From an uncultured Lachnospiraceae bacterium (lineage in GTDB: Bacteria; Bacillota; Clostridia; Lachnospirales; Lachnospiraceae), in the NCBI GenBank assembly GCA_949878435.1, contig CATLAK010000026.1:1-34418 (forward strand): a stretch of 34,418 nucleotides of DNA. Reading direction: 5' to 3'. The notes beneath the pieces are model-generated. The model saw only the letters and a list, made by a program, of their open reading frames with translations. It did not search any database and was not told the origin of the DNA. The translations under genes and the position numbers were made by a program. This document shows positions 1 through 7,178 of this stretch, piece by piece (position 1 is the first letter of the stretch; every line of letters begins with the position of its first letter).

Positions 1-3
1 ATA

Positions 4-25
4 GGCGCGGAGCGCCGCATTTTTT
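4..25 (+). terminator. Rho-independent terminator of a gene left of the window
   Basis: GGCGC (4-8) pairs with GCGCC (12-16) around a GGA loop and is followed after GCA by six Ts (20-25). It would end transcription of a gene whose body lies outside the window. The stem is only 5 bp, so confidence is moderate. Confidence 0.5.
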
Positions 26-110
26 GATAGATTTGTCAAGTGTTTTTTGGCAAAAAAGTGGGGGATTTTATAAAAAGAGGAATCTGAAACCCTTATAGAT
101 ATGGGCTTAG

Positions 111-353
111 AGATTCCGAGAGATTATTGTAATTGAAGTGGAGGATCATGGGATTGGTATGGAGCCGGATCAGATTTCGCATATCAAAGAAGCTTTTTAT
201 CGAGTAGACAAAGCACGCAGCCGTGCTGCCGGCGGAGCAGGACTGGGACTTTCCATCTGCGAGCGGATTGCACAGCTTCACCACGCCGAGCTGACATTTG
301 ATTCTAGGTGTGGAGAGGGAACGATTGTAAAGCTGTGCTTTCCACAAGAATAA
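111..353 (+). pseudogene. Histidine kinase C-terminal fragment (HATPase_c only)
   Basis: The reading frame is open only from about 111, after an in-frame TAG at 108-110, and encodes roughly 80 residues. It holds the C-terminal half of a sensor kinase ATP-binding domain: a G1-like EDHGIGM, an F-box-like EAFYRVDKARSR and a G2-like GGAGLGLSIC, then the usual final strands ending in FPQE. The sensor, transmembrane, DHp and N-box parts are missing. An imperfect inverted repeat (79-85 with 111-117, plus an inner ACCC/GGGCT pairing) sits exactly where homology begins, so the 5' part was probably lost by deletion or insertion. No start codon with a ribosome site was seen. GTG at 138 would give only 71 residues. 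It cannot work as a kinase. It may once have belonged to a two-component system controlling the two exported proteins downstream, but that is inference. Confidence 0.75.
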
Positions 354-391
354 AAAATGTTTTACAAGTCCATAACAACTTCGAAATTTTT

Positions 392-419
392 TTGATACAG
401 AGCGATCTTATAGTATATT
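392..419 (+). promoter_or_regulatory. Promoter for the secreted-protein gene
   Basis: TTGATA at 392-397 and TATATT at 414-419 are separated by 16 bp. The start codon at 450 lies about 30 bases downstream of the -10, with AAAGGAG at 435-441 as ribosome site. Confidence 0.55.
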
Positions 420-449
420 TATCAAAAACATTTGGAAAGGAGTTTTCTT

Positions 450-1247
450 ATGAAACAAAAAGAATTTTTAAAACTTGCAGCAGTGACATGTGCCATTATT
501 GGAGCAGGCACGATTCTATTCAATGTGGCGGCGGAAGCAGCTATGGCAGCAAAAGCGGGACAGGTGGAAACGGTGCCTACCAGTTATCAGGTTTCGGATA
601 GTCCGGCAGCAGCATTGCCAGAGCCCGAAACCAAGGAAGAGGGCAATACAGAAATCAATTATCGCGTAAGCATGGATAGTCTTAATACCGAAACGCCCAC
701 AGACATGACGCTGACCATGGAAGAGGCTGCACAGACAGGTGCACAGTATCTGAGGAATATATTTGGACTGGATTTGGAAGGCGCATATGTATATATGATG
801 TATTATTCGGGAACGAGCACTTTCCCACGTGCTTTTTGGGCAGGTGATGTTTTGTTCGAGAAAGAGCAGACGCCTGAGAGTACAAGATGGACATATATGA
901 TAGATGCTGTGACAGGAGAACTTTTCAATATTAGTTATGGGAGACAGTTAGATGCGAACCCTTCGCTTGCCTATGACGCAGGACTGGAACAGGATTATGG
1001 CATATATGCGGAACTTGCAAAGAAGAAAGTGGAGGAGTGCAATTTAATAGAGGGAACTATAGCCAGGGTAGAGTACAATTGCCAGGGATATTCTTTAAAC
1101 GATCCGACCATTGCCATCAATGTTATTGGTGAGAACGGAGAAATTATCAATATGGATTTTTCACGCTATGACCAGACATTTTTAGGACTCATCACAGATA
1201 CTTCACGAAGGATTTCAGAATCTGCGATGGAAAGTCTTGAAATGTGA
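450..1247 (+). CDS. Exported protein of unknown function with PepSY/YcdB-like features
   Basis: 265 residues from ATG 450, chosen because AAAGGAG (435-441) sits 8 bases upstream. The N-terminus has a short Lys-rich start followed by a hydrophobic stretch (about residues 9-30) ending near AEAAMA, so a signal peptide or N-terminal anchor is likely. The rest is acidic and soluble. A segment around residues 140-160 contains WTYMIDAVTGEL, which resembles the processing/inhibitory PepSY-type strand pattern, but I could not confirm a family. It lies just downstream of the kinase remnant and upstream of a lipoprotein, so it may be part of a cell-envelope module. Function is not known. Confidence 0.7.
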   Translation: MKQKEFLKLAAVTCAIIGAGTILFNVAAEAAMAAKAGQVETVPTSYQVSDSPAAALPEPETKEEGNTEINYRVSMDSLNTETPTDMTLTMEEAAQTGAQYLRNIFGLDLEGAYVYMMYYSGTSTFPRAFWAGDVLFEKEQTPESTRWTYMIDAVTGELFNISYGRQLDANPSLAYDAGLEQDYGIYAELAKKKVEECNLIEGTIARVEYNCQGYSLNDPTIAINVIGENGEIINMDFSRYDQTFLGLITDTSRRISESAMESLEM

Positions 1248-1320
1248 AAAGATTTGTGGTTAAATGAGTATTAGTCGGCAGAAAACCGGTGAGAACAGGT
1301 TGTAAAGGGATATATTTGAT

Positions 1321-1950
1321 ATGAAGAGAAAATGGGTGCTTACAGTTCTTGCAGCGTTTTTATTGACGGGATGCGCAAGGGACGCAGTCACGGCTGCACA
1401 GATCCAGTCGGAAGACGGGGAGGCTGTGGAGTACATAGAAATGCAGGAATTTGAGTTAAAAGAGCAGGAGGAGAGCGCAGGGGAAAAGGTGCGTTACTGT
1501 GCGGTGATGATTCCGGCAGGATATCATGAATCGGAAGATATACAAGGGATGTATGTGCATGAAAGAAATCCCCTTGACGCTTCCAACATCTATTATACAG
1601 TTTCGGAGGGCAATGAAGAAGGAATGGTATCCGGCATGCTCACCGAAGAGGTTTATCAGCAGACCATGGAGAAAGCATATCAAGAGGCGGGCATGGAGGT
1701 CGCACTTGATATTGATTCCTTTGAAAAAATCGACATGGAAGGGATTCCCGGTTACAAGATACGAAGTTCTTACGAGGTGGAAGCCGGAGAGAGAATCGAG
1801 CAGCTTGCCTATCTGATTCTTGCGGAGGATACATATACAATCACCTATAGCCAGATGTCGGATGATGAATTGATGGCTGACTTTGAGATTTCCGACGGAG
1901 AAATCCGGTTAGTAAGGGATGAGAAGGTCAGCCTTGCAAAAGAGGAATAA
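1321..1950 (+). CDS. Predicted lipoprotein of unknown function
   Basis: 209 residues. The N-terminus (MKRK, then a hydrophobic stretch, then LLTGC) is a clear lipoprotein signal with the modified Cys at about residue 18, so the mature protein should be anchored to the outer face of the membrane. The mature part is acidic (many Glu) and has the alternating strand pattern of small extracellular lipoproteins. The stretch around residues 140-180 (GIPGYKIRSSYEV, then AYLILAEDTYTITYS) resembles PsbP-like or DUF4367-like folds, but only loosely. The 73-bp gap to the upstream exported protein has no obvious terminator, so both may share a transcript. The ribosome site is weak (AAAGGG near 1303-1308). 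Confidence 0.7.
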   Translation: MKRKWVLTVLAAFLLTGCARDAVTAAQIQSEDGEAVEYIEMQEFELKEQEESAGEKVRYCAVMIPAGYHESEDIQGMYVHERNPLDASNIYYTVSEGNEEGMVSGMLTEEVYQQTMEKAYQEAGMEVALDIDSFEKIDMEGIPGYKIRSSYEVEAGERIEQLAYLILAEDTYTITYSQMSDDELMADFEISDGEIRLVRDEKVSLAKEE

Positions 1951-1967
1951 AATTTTCAAAAAGGGTA

Positions 1968-1996
1968 TTGACATTTCAGAAAACGGATGGTAAGCT
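1968..1996 (+). promoter_or_regulatory. Promoter of the infC operon
   Basis: A consensus -35 TTGACA at 1968-1973 is followed after 17 bp by TAAGCT (1991-1996). Transcription would start about 2003 and give a leader of roughly 210 nt ahead of infC. Confidence 0.65.
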
Positions 1997-2002
1997 AACT
2001 AG

Positions 2003-2155
2003 GCATGCGGAAAACGCATATACATCAAAGCAGAGTATCCACTCTCACCCTGCGGCAGGTTAGCTTGCAGGCGTTCATAATCTGGTAACTCCGTTTGAAA
2101 TTACGGATGTTGGCTGTTGTGAGATTTTGTGGATAGTTATGCTATCCACTTTTTT
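2003..2155 (+). ncRNA. infC-rpmI-rplT leader with attenuator (L20-leader-like)
   Basis: The untranslated leader ends in an intrinsic terminator: GTGGATAG (2129-2136) pairs with CTATCCAC (2142-2149) and is followed by six Ts (2150-2155). An upstream TATCCAC (2036-2042) is complementary to GTGGATA (2129-2135), the left arm of the terminator, so it can form a competing antiterminator. A small hairpin TCCGT/ACGGA lies between. Low-GC Gram-positive infC operons are known to be controlled by L20-dependent premature termination in the leader. Position and architecture fit that mechanism, but I did not match the exact L20 binding site. Confidence 0.65.
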
Positions 2156-2211
2156 ATGCGCAGGGCGCGTAAGGAAAAGATGCTGAGTCATTATGTAGGG
2201 AGGATACAGTC

Positions 2212-2718
2212 ATTAGCGAATTATTCATTAACGAACAGATCAGAGACAAGGAAGTACGTGTCGTTGGAGAAAACGGCGAACAGTTAGGGATCATGTCTTC
2301 AAGAGAGGCATTGCAGATGGCAGAGGAAGCAGGCGTGGACCTGGTAAAGATCGCACCCACGGCAAAGCCGCCTGTATGCAAGCTGGTGGATTACGGAAAG
2401 TTCAAATATGAACAGACCCGTAAGGAGAAGGAAGCCAAGAAAAAACAGAGAGTCATTGAAGTGAAGGAAATCCGCTTATCTCCTAATATTGATACCAATG
2501 ATCTCAACACCAAGATGAATGCGGCAAGGAAGTTCATCTCCAAAGGAGACAGGGTGAAGATTACGCTCAGATTCCGCGGACGCGAAATGGCACATATGGC
2601 AAACAGTAAGCATATTCTTGACGATTTTGCCCAGGCGCTTTCCGACATATGCGTAGTGGAAAAGGCTCCCAAGGTGGAAGGCAGAAGTATGACAATGTTT
2701 TTAACTGAAAAGCGTTAG
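2212..2718 (+). CDS. infC: Translation initiation factor IF-3, AUU start
   Basis: IF-3 binds the 30S subunit, checks the start codon and initiator tRNA, and prevents early 50S joining. The coding frame begins at ATT 2212, giving 168 residues (normal for IF-3). The N-terminal block SELFINEQIRDKEVRVVGENG is upstream of the first ATG in frame (2293), so starting there would delete the conserved N-domain. AGGGAGG (2197-2203) lies 8 bases before the ATT, and no ATG, GTG or TTG is present in frame nearby. The N-domain has VDLVKIAPTAKPPVCKLVDYGKFKYE and the C-domain has KVTLRFRGRE-type and KAPKVEGRSMTMFLTEK features. It heads the infC-rpmI-rplT operon. The AUU start is the classical basis of IF-3 autoregulation. 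Confidence 0.96.
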   Translation: MSELFINEQIRDKEVRVVGENGEQLGIMSSREALQMAEEAGVDLVKIAPTAKPPVCKLVDYGKFKYEQTRKEKEAKKKQRVIEVKEIRLSPNIDTNDLNTKMNAARKFISKGDRVKITLRFRGREMAHMANSKHILDDFAQALSDICVVEKAPKVEGRSMTMFLTEKR

Positions 2719-2793
2719 CCTGCCAGTTAAAATAGATGACAGGGACATGCCCTGTCGGCAGAAATTAAAATGAATATACAGGAGGAATCAGTT

Positions 2794-2991
2794 ATGCCCA
2801 AAATGAAAACAAGCAGAGCTGCTGCAAAGCGCTTTAAAGCTACAGGAACAGGTAAATTAAAAAGAAGCAAAGCTTACAAGAGCCATATCTTAACCAAGAA
2901 GACTACCAAGAGAAAAAGAAATTTAAGGCAGCCTGCAATTACAGACAAGACCAACGTTAAGAACATGAAGAAGATTTTACCTTATTTATAA
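2794..2991 (+). CDS. rpmI: 50S ribosomal protein L35
   Basis: 65 basic residues starting [14 protein letters not shown], the typical L35 N-terminus, and ending [11 protein letters not shown]35 is a late-assembling protein of the large subunit. ATG 2794 follows AGGAGG (2779-2784). An upstream in-frame ATG at 2770 would add eight atypical residues and precede the ribosome site, so it is rejected. It lies 75 bp after infC and 46 bp before rplT in the conserved order. Confidence 0.97.
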   Translation: MPKMKTSRAAAKRFKATGTGKLKRSKAYKSHILTKKTTKRKRNLRQPAITDKTNVKNMKKILPYL

Positions 2992-3037
2992 AATCGTTGT
3001 AAGGTGCATTTAAAAGTCGTAAGGAGGATTATAAGAA

Positions 3038-3394
3038 ATGGCAAGAATAAAAGGCGGAATGAACGCCAAGAAAAAACACAATAGAGTATTGAAACTTGCA
3101 AAGGGCTACAGAGGAGCCAGAAGCAAACAGTATAGAATCGCAAAGCAGTCCGTTATGAGAGCTTTGACTTCCGCTTATGCAGGGCGTAAGCAGAAGAAGC
3201 GTCAGTTCAGACAGCTCTGGATTGCACGTATCAATGCGGCAGCAAGAATGAACGGTTTATCTTACAGCAAGTTCATGCATGGGCTGAAACTTGCAGAGGT
3301 TGATATCAACAGAAAGATGCTTGCAGAACTTGCAGTAAATGATGCAGAAGGATTTAAGACTTTAGCAGAGCTTGCAAAGAGCAAAATCGCATAA
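3038..3394 (+). CDS. rplT: 50S ribosomal protein L20
   Basis: 118 residues, the standard L20 length, starting [24 protein letters not shown]. The basic N-terminal extension (about residues 1-60) threads into 23S rRNA, and the C-terminal globular half ends ELAKSKIA. L20 is needed for early 50S assembly. In Firmicutes it is also the likely repressor of this operon through the upstream leader. AAGGAGG stands 10 bases ahead of ATG. The gene is followed 10 bp later by a strong terminator. Confidence 0.97.
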   Translation: MARIKGGMNAKKKHNRVLKLAKGYRGARSKQYRIAKQSVMRALTSAYAGRKQKKRQFRQLWIARINAAARMNGLSYSKFMHGLKLAEVDINRKMLAELAVNDAEGFKTLAELAKSKIA

Positions 3395-3403
3395 ATACAA
3401 ACG

Positions 3404-3437
3404 AAAGACCTTATTTAAACGGATAAGGTCTTTTTTT
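3404..3437 (+). terminator. Terminator of the infC operon
   Basis: AAAGACCTTAT (3404-3414) pairs with ATAAGGTCTTT (3423-3433), an 11-bp stem with an 8-nt loop, and the T run continues to 3437. It sits directly after rplT. Only about 25 bp separate it from the next start codon. Confidence 0.9.
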
Positions 3438-3462
3438 CTATCATATATTGGAAAGGAGCAAT

Positions 3463-4971
3463 ATGAGAGCGCTTAATAATCTGGAACCCAAGGATGTTTT
3501 TTACTTTTTTGAGGAGATATGCCGGATTCCCCATGGCTCGGGAAATACAGGGATGATAAGTGATTATCTGGTACGATTTGCAAAGGAAAGAAATCTTGTG
3601 CATTTCAGAGATGAAGCAGGCAATGTGATCATCATCAAGGAGGCTTCAGAAGGGTATGAGGATCATCCTGCTGTGATGCTTCAGGGACACATGGATATGG
3701 TAGCGGTAAAGAAGCCGGAATGCGCCATCGACATGGAAAAGGATGGTCTTAAGCTGGTGGTAGACAAGGATAGATTGATGGCGGAAGGGACCAGCTTAGG
3801 CGGTGATGACGGAATCGCGATTGCTTATGGGCTGGCGCTTCTTGACGGCGCCTATGCGCATCCTAAGATAGAGCTTGTCATCACGGTGGATGAAGAGGTA
3901 GGAATGGACGGCGCACGTGTCTTAGATGTATCGCCCCTTACGGCAAGGCGGATGATCAATCTGGATTCGGAGGAAGAGGGAATCTTTCTTTCCGGGTGCG
4001 CGGGAGGCGCCAGAGTAAATTTCCACCTTGCCTTTGAAAAGAAGCTAAGGCAGGGAATCCTTTGTGAGGTCAGTATCAATGGGCTTAAGGGAGGACATTC
4101 CGGAGAGGAGATCGATAAAGAGCGGGGCAATGCCATCTGTCTTTTAGGGCGGGTGCTGGCAAAACTTTCCGGGAAGCTGGATATCTGTATCTGCAGTCTT
4201 TGGGGAGGCGTTGCAGACAATGCCATTCCGGTCTTGGCTAAGGCACAGATTCTCCTTACAGGGTATGAAAATGGAAGCAGCAGGCAGAAGGTCATGCAGG
4301 GCGAATTTTCCCAACAGGAATGCCTGACGCTTTTTAGGCATATGTGTGAAAAACTTGACCGGGAGCTGAAGCAGGAACTGGACCAAAAGGACGGAGCGGT
4401 CTATATTCAGGCAAATACCATAGATATTTCCGAAAGCATAAAAGAGGAGAGTGCAATTGAGGAGCAGGAGAGCGAAAGAATCATCCGCTTTTTGAATGTG
4501 CTTCCCCACGGTGTGCTTTCCATGAGCGCTGCGATGCCGGGGCTGGTGGAGACTTCTTTGAATCCGGGACTTTTGCGAATGGATGGAAGTGAAGTGAGCA
4601 TAGGGGTATCTGTGCGCAGTTCCATAGACAGTGCGAAAAAGGCGCTAATCGGGCAGCTTCAGAGCATGGCAGGATTAGCCGGGGCAAAAACGGATGTGAC
4701 AGGCGAATATCCGGGATGGATGTACCGGAAGGATTCGCTTCTGCGTGATAAGATGCTGGAAATATATAGAAAAATGTATTATGAAGAGCCTACAGTAAGG
4801 GCGATTCATGCAGGAGTGGAATGCGGGCTGTTTGTGAGCAAGATGCCGGGTCTTGACTGTGTGTCCATTGGACCGAATATGAAGAATATTCATACCACGG
4901 AGGAGGAACTTAGCATTTCATCTACCCAGAGGGTGTGGAATTATCTGTTGGAACTTTTAAAGACGCTGTAG
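3463..4971 (+). CDS. pepD: Aminoacyl-histidine dipeptidase / beta-Ala-His peptidase, M20C
   Basis: A di-zinc metallopeptidase of family M20C that hydrolyses dipeptides such as Xaa-His in the cytoplasm. 502 residues from ATG 3463 (AAAGGAG at 3452-3458). Zinc-site motifs are all visible: LQGHMDMV with His76 and Asp78, GTSLGGDDGIA (bridging Asp near 115), the catalytic TVDEEVGMDGA Glu pair near 145, NLDSEEEG (Asp near 169) and a C-terminal IHAGVECGLF His. The lid/dimerisation domain occupies roughly residues 200-390. The gene begins too close to the L20 terminator for an obvious promoter of its own, so it may depend on read-through or a promoter inside rplT. The AI-2E gene follows 21 bp later, so both are probably co-transcribed. 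Confidence 0.9.
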   Translation: MRALNNLEPKDVFYFFEEICRIPHGSGNTGMISDYLVRFAKERNLVHFRDEAGNVIIIKEASEGYEDHPAVMLQGHMDMVAVKKPECAIDMEKDGLKLVVDKDRLMAEGTSLGGDDGIAIAYGLALLDGAYAHPKIELVITVDEEVGMDGARVLDVSPLTARRMINLDSEEEGIFLSGCAGGARVNFHLAFEKKLRQGILCEVSINGLKGGHSGEEIDKERGNAICLLGRVLAKLSGKLDICICSLWGGVADNAIPVLAKAQILLTGYENGSSRQKVMQGEFSQQECLTLFRHMCEKLDRELKQELDQKDGAVYIQANTIDISESIKEESAIEEQESERIIRFLNVLPHGVLSMSAAMPGLVETSLNPGLLRMDGSEVSIGVSVRSSIDSAKKALIGQLQSMAGLAGAKTDVTGEYPGWMYRKDSLLRDKMLEIYRKMYYEEPTVRAIHAGVECGLFVSKMPGLDCVSIGPNMKNIHTTEEELSISSTQRVWNYLLELLKTL

Positions 4972-4992
4972 AAGGAAGCAAAGGAGAGGACA

Positions 4993-6192
4993 ATGAATTT
5001 AAATCAAAAGAACATAAGAAAAATACGTGGGCTGATTTTATTTGCAGCGGTGGTGATTCTTGCATTGATGAAATTTGACCTGCTTTGCAGCGCCGCTTTT
5101 TTTATTATTCAAATTTTAAGACCATTTATGGTGGGAGGCATGCTCGCCTTTGTAATCAATATTCCCATGCGCTTTTTTGAGGCAAAGCTTTTGAAAGGGG
5201 AAAGAATCAAGAACAGAAAAAGTGACTATCTAAAAAAAGGAAGAAGAGGATTAAGTATCGCACTCTCGTTTCTGGTAGTCATCCTTGTGATCACATTGGT
5301 AGCAGTTACCGTCATTCCCCAGCTTGTGGCAACGATCAAGGTGCTTACCGATGAGATTCCGGTTTTTTGGGGAAATGTAATCAAGGAGCTGGAGGTTTTG
5401 TTTGCGGCGAACCCGGAACTGATCCAGGTGCTCAACGACTTTGAAACGATGGAAATTGACTGGCAGAAGATTATGAGTACAGTGATTGAATTTCTGCGCA
5501 ATGGGATGAGCGACATGCTTTCATCCACTTTTTCGGTTGCCAGCAGCATTATAAGCAGCACGGTTAACTTCTTTATTGCACTGGTCTTTTCCATCTATAT
5601 TTTGGCACAGAAGGAGAAACTGGGGGATCAGTTTACAAGGTTTCTGAAAGCATATACAAGCCCGAAGATCTATAAGAATGTTCTGAAGGTGTGCGGGCTT
5701 TTACACACGAATTTCAGCCATTTCATTACAGGACAGTGCACAGAGGCTGTGATTCTGGGGCTGATGTTCGTGATCACTATGACACTTTTTAGATTCGATT
5801 ATGCAGTGATGATCGGCGTACTGATTGCATTTACGGCTTTAATTCCTATTGTGGGTGCGTTTATCGGGTGCTTTATCGGCGCCTTCCTTATGCTGGTGGA
5901 CGATCCGGTAAGGGCGTTCTGGTTCGTAATTTTGTTTGTTGTGCTGCAGCAGATAGAAGGAAACTTGATTTATCCTCATGTGGTAGGCAATTCGGTGGGA
6001 CTGCCTTCAATATGGGTGCTGGCGGCGGTTACCATTGGCGGCAGCCTTATGGGAGTTTTCGGGATGCTGGTCTTCATTCCCCTTCTGTCAACGGTGTATA
6101 TGCTGCTTAGGGAGGATGTGAATAAAAAGAATAAAACAATACCTGTGTTAAAAGAGCCGGAACCGGAAGAAAAACAGAAAAGTCCACAATAA
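4993..6192 (+). CDS. AI-2E family transporter
   Basis: 399 residues with the hydrophobic layout of the AI-2E (TqsA/YdiK/YtvI) family: two N-terminal membrane segments (about 10-55), another near 85-110, a soluble loop (about 110-165) with ETMEIDW, then five or more further segments to about residue 375, and a charged Lys/Glu/Pro-rich tail. Family members export small molecules or ions. Some are Na+/H+ antiporters, and the substrate here is not predictable. AAGGAGAGG (4981-4989) precedes ATG. It probably forms an operon with the dipeptidase upstream. Confidence 0.88.
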   Translation: MNLNQKNIRKIRGLILFAAVVILALMKFDLLCSAAFFIIQILRPFMVGGMLAFVINIPMRFFEAKLLKGERIKNRKSDYLKKGRRGLSIALSFLVVILVITLVAVTVIPQLVATIKVLTDEIPVFWGNVIKELEVLFAANPELIQVLNDFETMEIDWQKIMSTVIEFLRNGMSDMLSSTFSVASSIISSTVNFFIALVFSIYILAQKEKLGDQFTRFLKAYTSPKIYKNVLKVCGLLHTNFSHFITGQCTEAVILGLMFVITMTLFRFDYAVMIGVLIAFTALIPIVGAFIGCFIGAFLMLVDDPVRAFWFVILFVVLQQIEGNLIYPHVVGNSVGLPSIWVLAAVTIGGSLMGVFGMLVFIPLLSTVYMLLREDVNKKNKTIPVLKEPEPEEKQKSPQ

Positions 6193-6200
6193 CCGAAAGC

Positions 6201-6242
6201 GGGTGCGGCAAAAGCATCAAAATACATGATTTTGCTGCACCC
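6201..6242 (+). terminator. Hairpin after the AI-2E gene
   Basis: GGGTGCGGCAAAA (6201-6213) pairs with TTTTGCTGCACCC (6230-6242) with one G-T pair. No long T run follows on the plus strand, so it may be a weak or bidirectional terminator, or a 3' stabilising hairpin. Confidence 0.5.
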
Positions 6243-6297
6243 CTTCAAGTGATCTGTATAATTGAATTATTATCTTTCTTAAATTTAGAAAAAGTAC

Positions 6298-6326
6298 TTG
6301 ATTTTATTTCTCATAGCATATATAAT
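6298..6326 (+). promoter_or_regulatory. tRNA-Pro promoter
   Basis: TTGATT (6298-6303), a 17-bp spacer and a perfect TATAAT (6321-6326). The predicted start is about seven bases before the mature tRNA 5' end at 6340. Confidence 0.75.
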
Positions 6327-6339
6327 ATAACTTGCGTTT

Positions 6340-6412
6340 CGGGGTGTGGCTCAGGTGGTAGAGCGCTACTTTAGGGAAGTAGAGGCCGCAAGTTCAAGTC
6401 TTGTCACTCCGA
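6340..6412 (+). tRNA. tRNA-Pro (anticodon AGG)
   Basis: A full cloverleaf folds by hand. The acceptor is CGGGGTG (6340-6346) with CACTCCG (6405-6411). The D stem is GCTC/GAGC. The anticodon stem is CTACT/AGTAG with loop TTAGGGA, giving anticodon AGG at 6373-6375 and G37 as expected for proline tRNAs. The T stem is GCAAG/CTTGT with loop TTCAAGT. The discriminator is A6412. CCA is not encoded. AGG would read CCU. It is followed at once by an intrinsic terminator. Confidence 0.9.
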
Positions 6413-6423
6413 TTCCTTAAAGA

Positions 6424-6464
6424 ATTGATAAATGCTGATTAGATTGGCATTTATCAATTTTTTT
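6424..6464 (+). terminator. Terminator of tRNA-Pro
   Basis: ATTGATAAATGC (6424-6435) is perfectly complementary to GCATTTATCAAT (6447-6458) and is followed by six Ts (6459-6464). Confidence 0.88.
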
Positions 6465-6670
6465 ATTTCCGCGAGCAACGAGCCAAGTGACTGCTTGCAG
6501 GCATTTGGCGGCTGAGGTCCAGCAGTAAAGGGATATACTGACCTAGACGAATTGTTCGCAGACTTAAAGGCATGAGGGACACGAAATATACTGTCAAACT
6601 CACCACACAATTTAAAAAAGATTATAAGCTGGCAATAAAACGTGGATTGGACATTGGGCGTGGCATTAGA
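6456..6670 (+). pseudogene. Relic of a RelB/DinJ-YafQ toxin-antitoxin pair
   Basis: Two linked fragments remain. In one frame (about 6471-6575) the residues SNEPSDCLQAFGG, an in-frame TGA, then GPAVKGYTDLDELFADLKA and a stop look like the C-terminus of a RelB/DinJ antitoxin; the TGA is consistent with TGG (Trp) turned into a nonsense codon. The antitoxin stop overlaps a toxin start as ATGA (6572-6575). The toxin start MRDTKYTVKLTTQFKKDYKL, then AIKRGLDIGR (to about 6661), is the N-terminal third of a YafQ-type mRNA interferase. Homology then breaks and the frame ends near 6700, inside the 3' end of the convergent gene. The catalytic C-terminal part is lost, so neither protein should work. The antitoxin N-terminus is replaced by the tRNA terminator. 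Confidence 0.7.
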
Positions 6671-7013
6671 ATAACCGCTCTCCTAAATACTTGTCATGCG
6701 GAACGATCAGGCATTTTTCAATCGGCTTCCAATAGCTTTCATAAAGGTTCTTTTGTGCAGCACCATAGCTTTCTTTTGTATCAAATTCCCAGTAAAGCAT
6801 ATACTTGACGCTTTTTACAATGCGAGTGATTTCGAGAGGAGGAAGCCCTTCCTTGATTTGCTCCATGTCTATATGATATCCTCTTTTGACAAGACGAAGT
6901 AAAAGCAATCCCTTTTGCTTTTCTAAGAAATTTTGGGCTTCATGCATGAGCGCTTCAAATTCTTCCACCTTTTGCGGTTTAACTTGATAAATACATATTT
7001 CAGTAAATGGCAT
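6666..7013 (-). CDS. Small ABM-like (dimeric alpha-beta barrel) protein
   Basis: 115 residues starting MPFTEICIYQVKPQKVEEFE. The pattern strand-helix (VEEFEALMHEAQNFLEKQKG)-strand-strand-helix fits the antibiotic biosynthesis monooxygenase/YgiN-like ferredoxin fold, which usually forms dimers. Members range from quinol or heme oxygenases to proteins without catalysis, so no substrate is proposed. AAGGAGG lies 7-13 bases upstream of the start on the minus strand, with its own promoter (see 7038-7066). The 3' end overlaps the decayed toxin relic on the other strand. Confidence 0.65.
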   Translation of the reverse strand: MPFTEICIYQVKPQKVEEFEALMHEAQNFLEKQKGLLLLRLVKRGYHIDMEQIKEGLPPLEITRIVKSVKYMLYWEFDTKESYGAAQKNLYESYWKPIEKCLIVPHDKYLGERLF

Positions 7014-7037
7014 ATGAACGTCCTCCTTTTTAACGCT

Positions 7038-7066
7038 ATTTTACCATGTTTTTTGGTATCTGTCAT
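7038..7066 (-). promoter_or_regulatory. Promoter for the ABM-like gene
   Basis: On the minus strand ATGACA (plus 7061-7066) and TAAAAT (plus 7038-7043) are 17 bp apart, followed by AAGGAGG and the start codon at 7013. Confidence 0.55.
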
Positions 7067-7110
7067 TGCAATTACAGATTTGGGCAGATAGATCTATGTG
7101 ACAAATCCTG

Positions 7111-7139
7111 TTGCATAGGGAAGGATTTTGTTATAAAAT
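7111..7139 (+). promoter_or_regulatory. Promoter for the DUF975 gene
   Basis: TTGCAT (7111-7116), a 17-bp spacer and TAAAAT (7134-7139). The predicted start is about 30 bases before the GAGGGGG ribosome site at 7164-7170. Confidence 0.55.
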
Positions 7140-7178
7140 ACTGTATAATAAATGACGAATTATGAGGGGGAAATGATT

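Noticed and set aside
138..353. A functional 71-residue protein from GTG 138
   Set aside because: It is only the end of an ATP-binding domain, without dimerisation or sensor parts and without a good ribosome site.
3448..3462. TTG 3448 as the dipeptidase start
   Set aside because: It lies upstream of the AAAGGAG ribosome site, and ATG 3463 is well placed.
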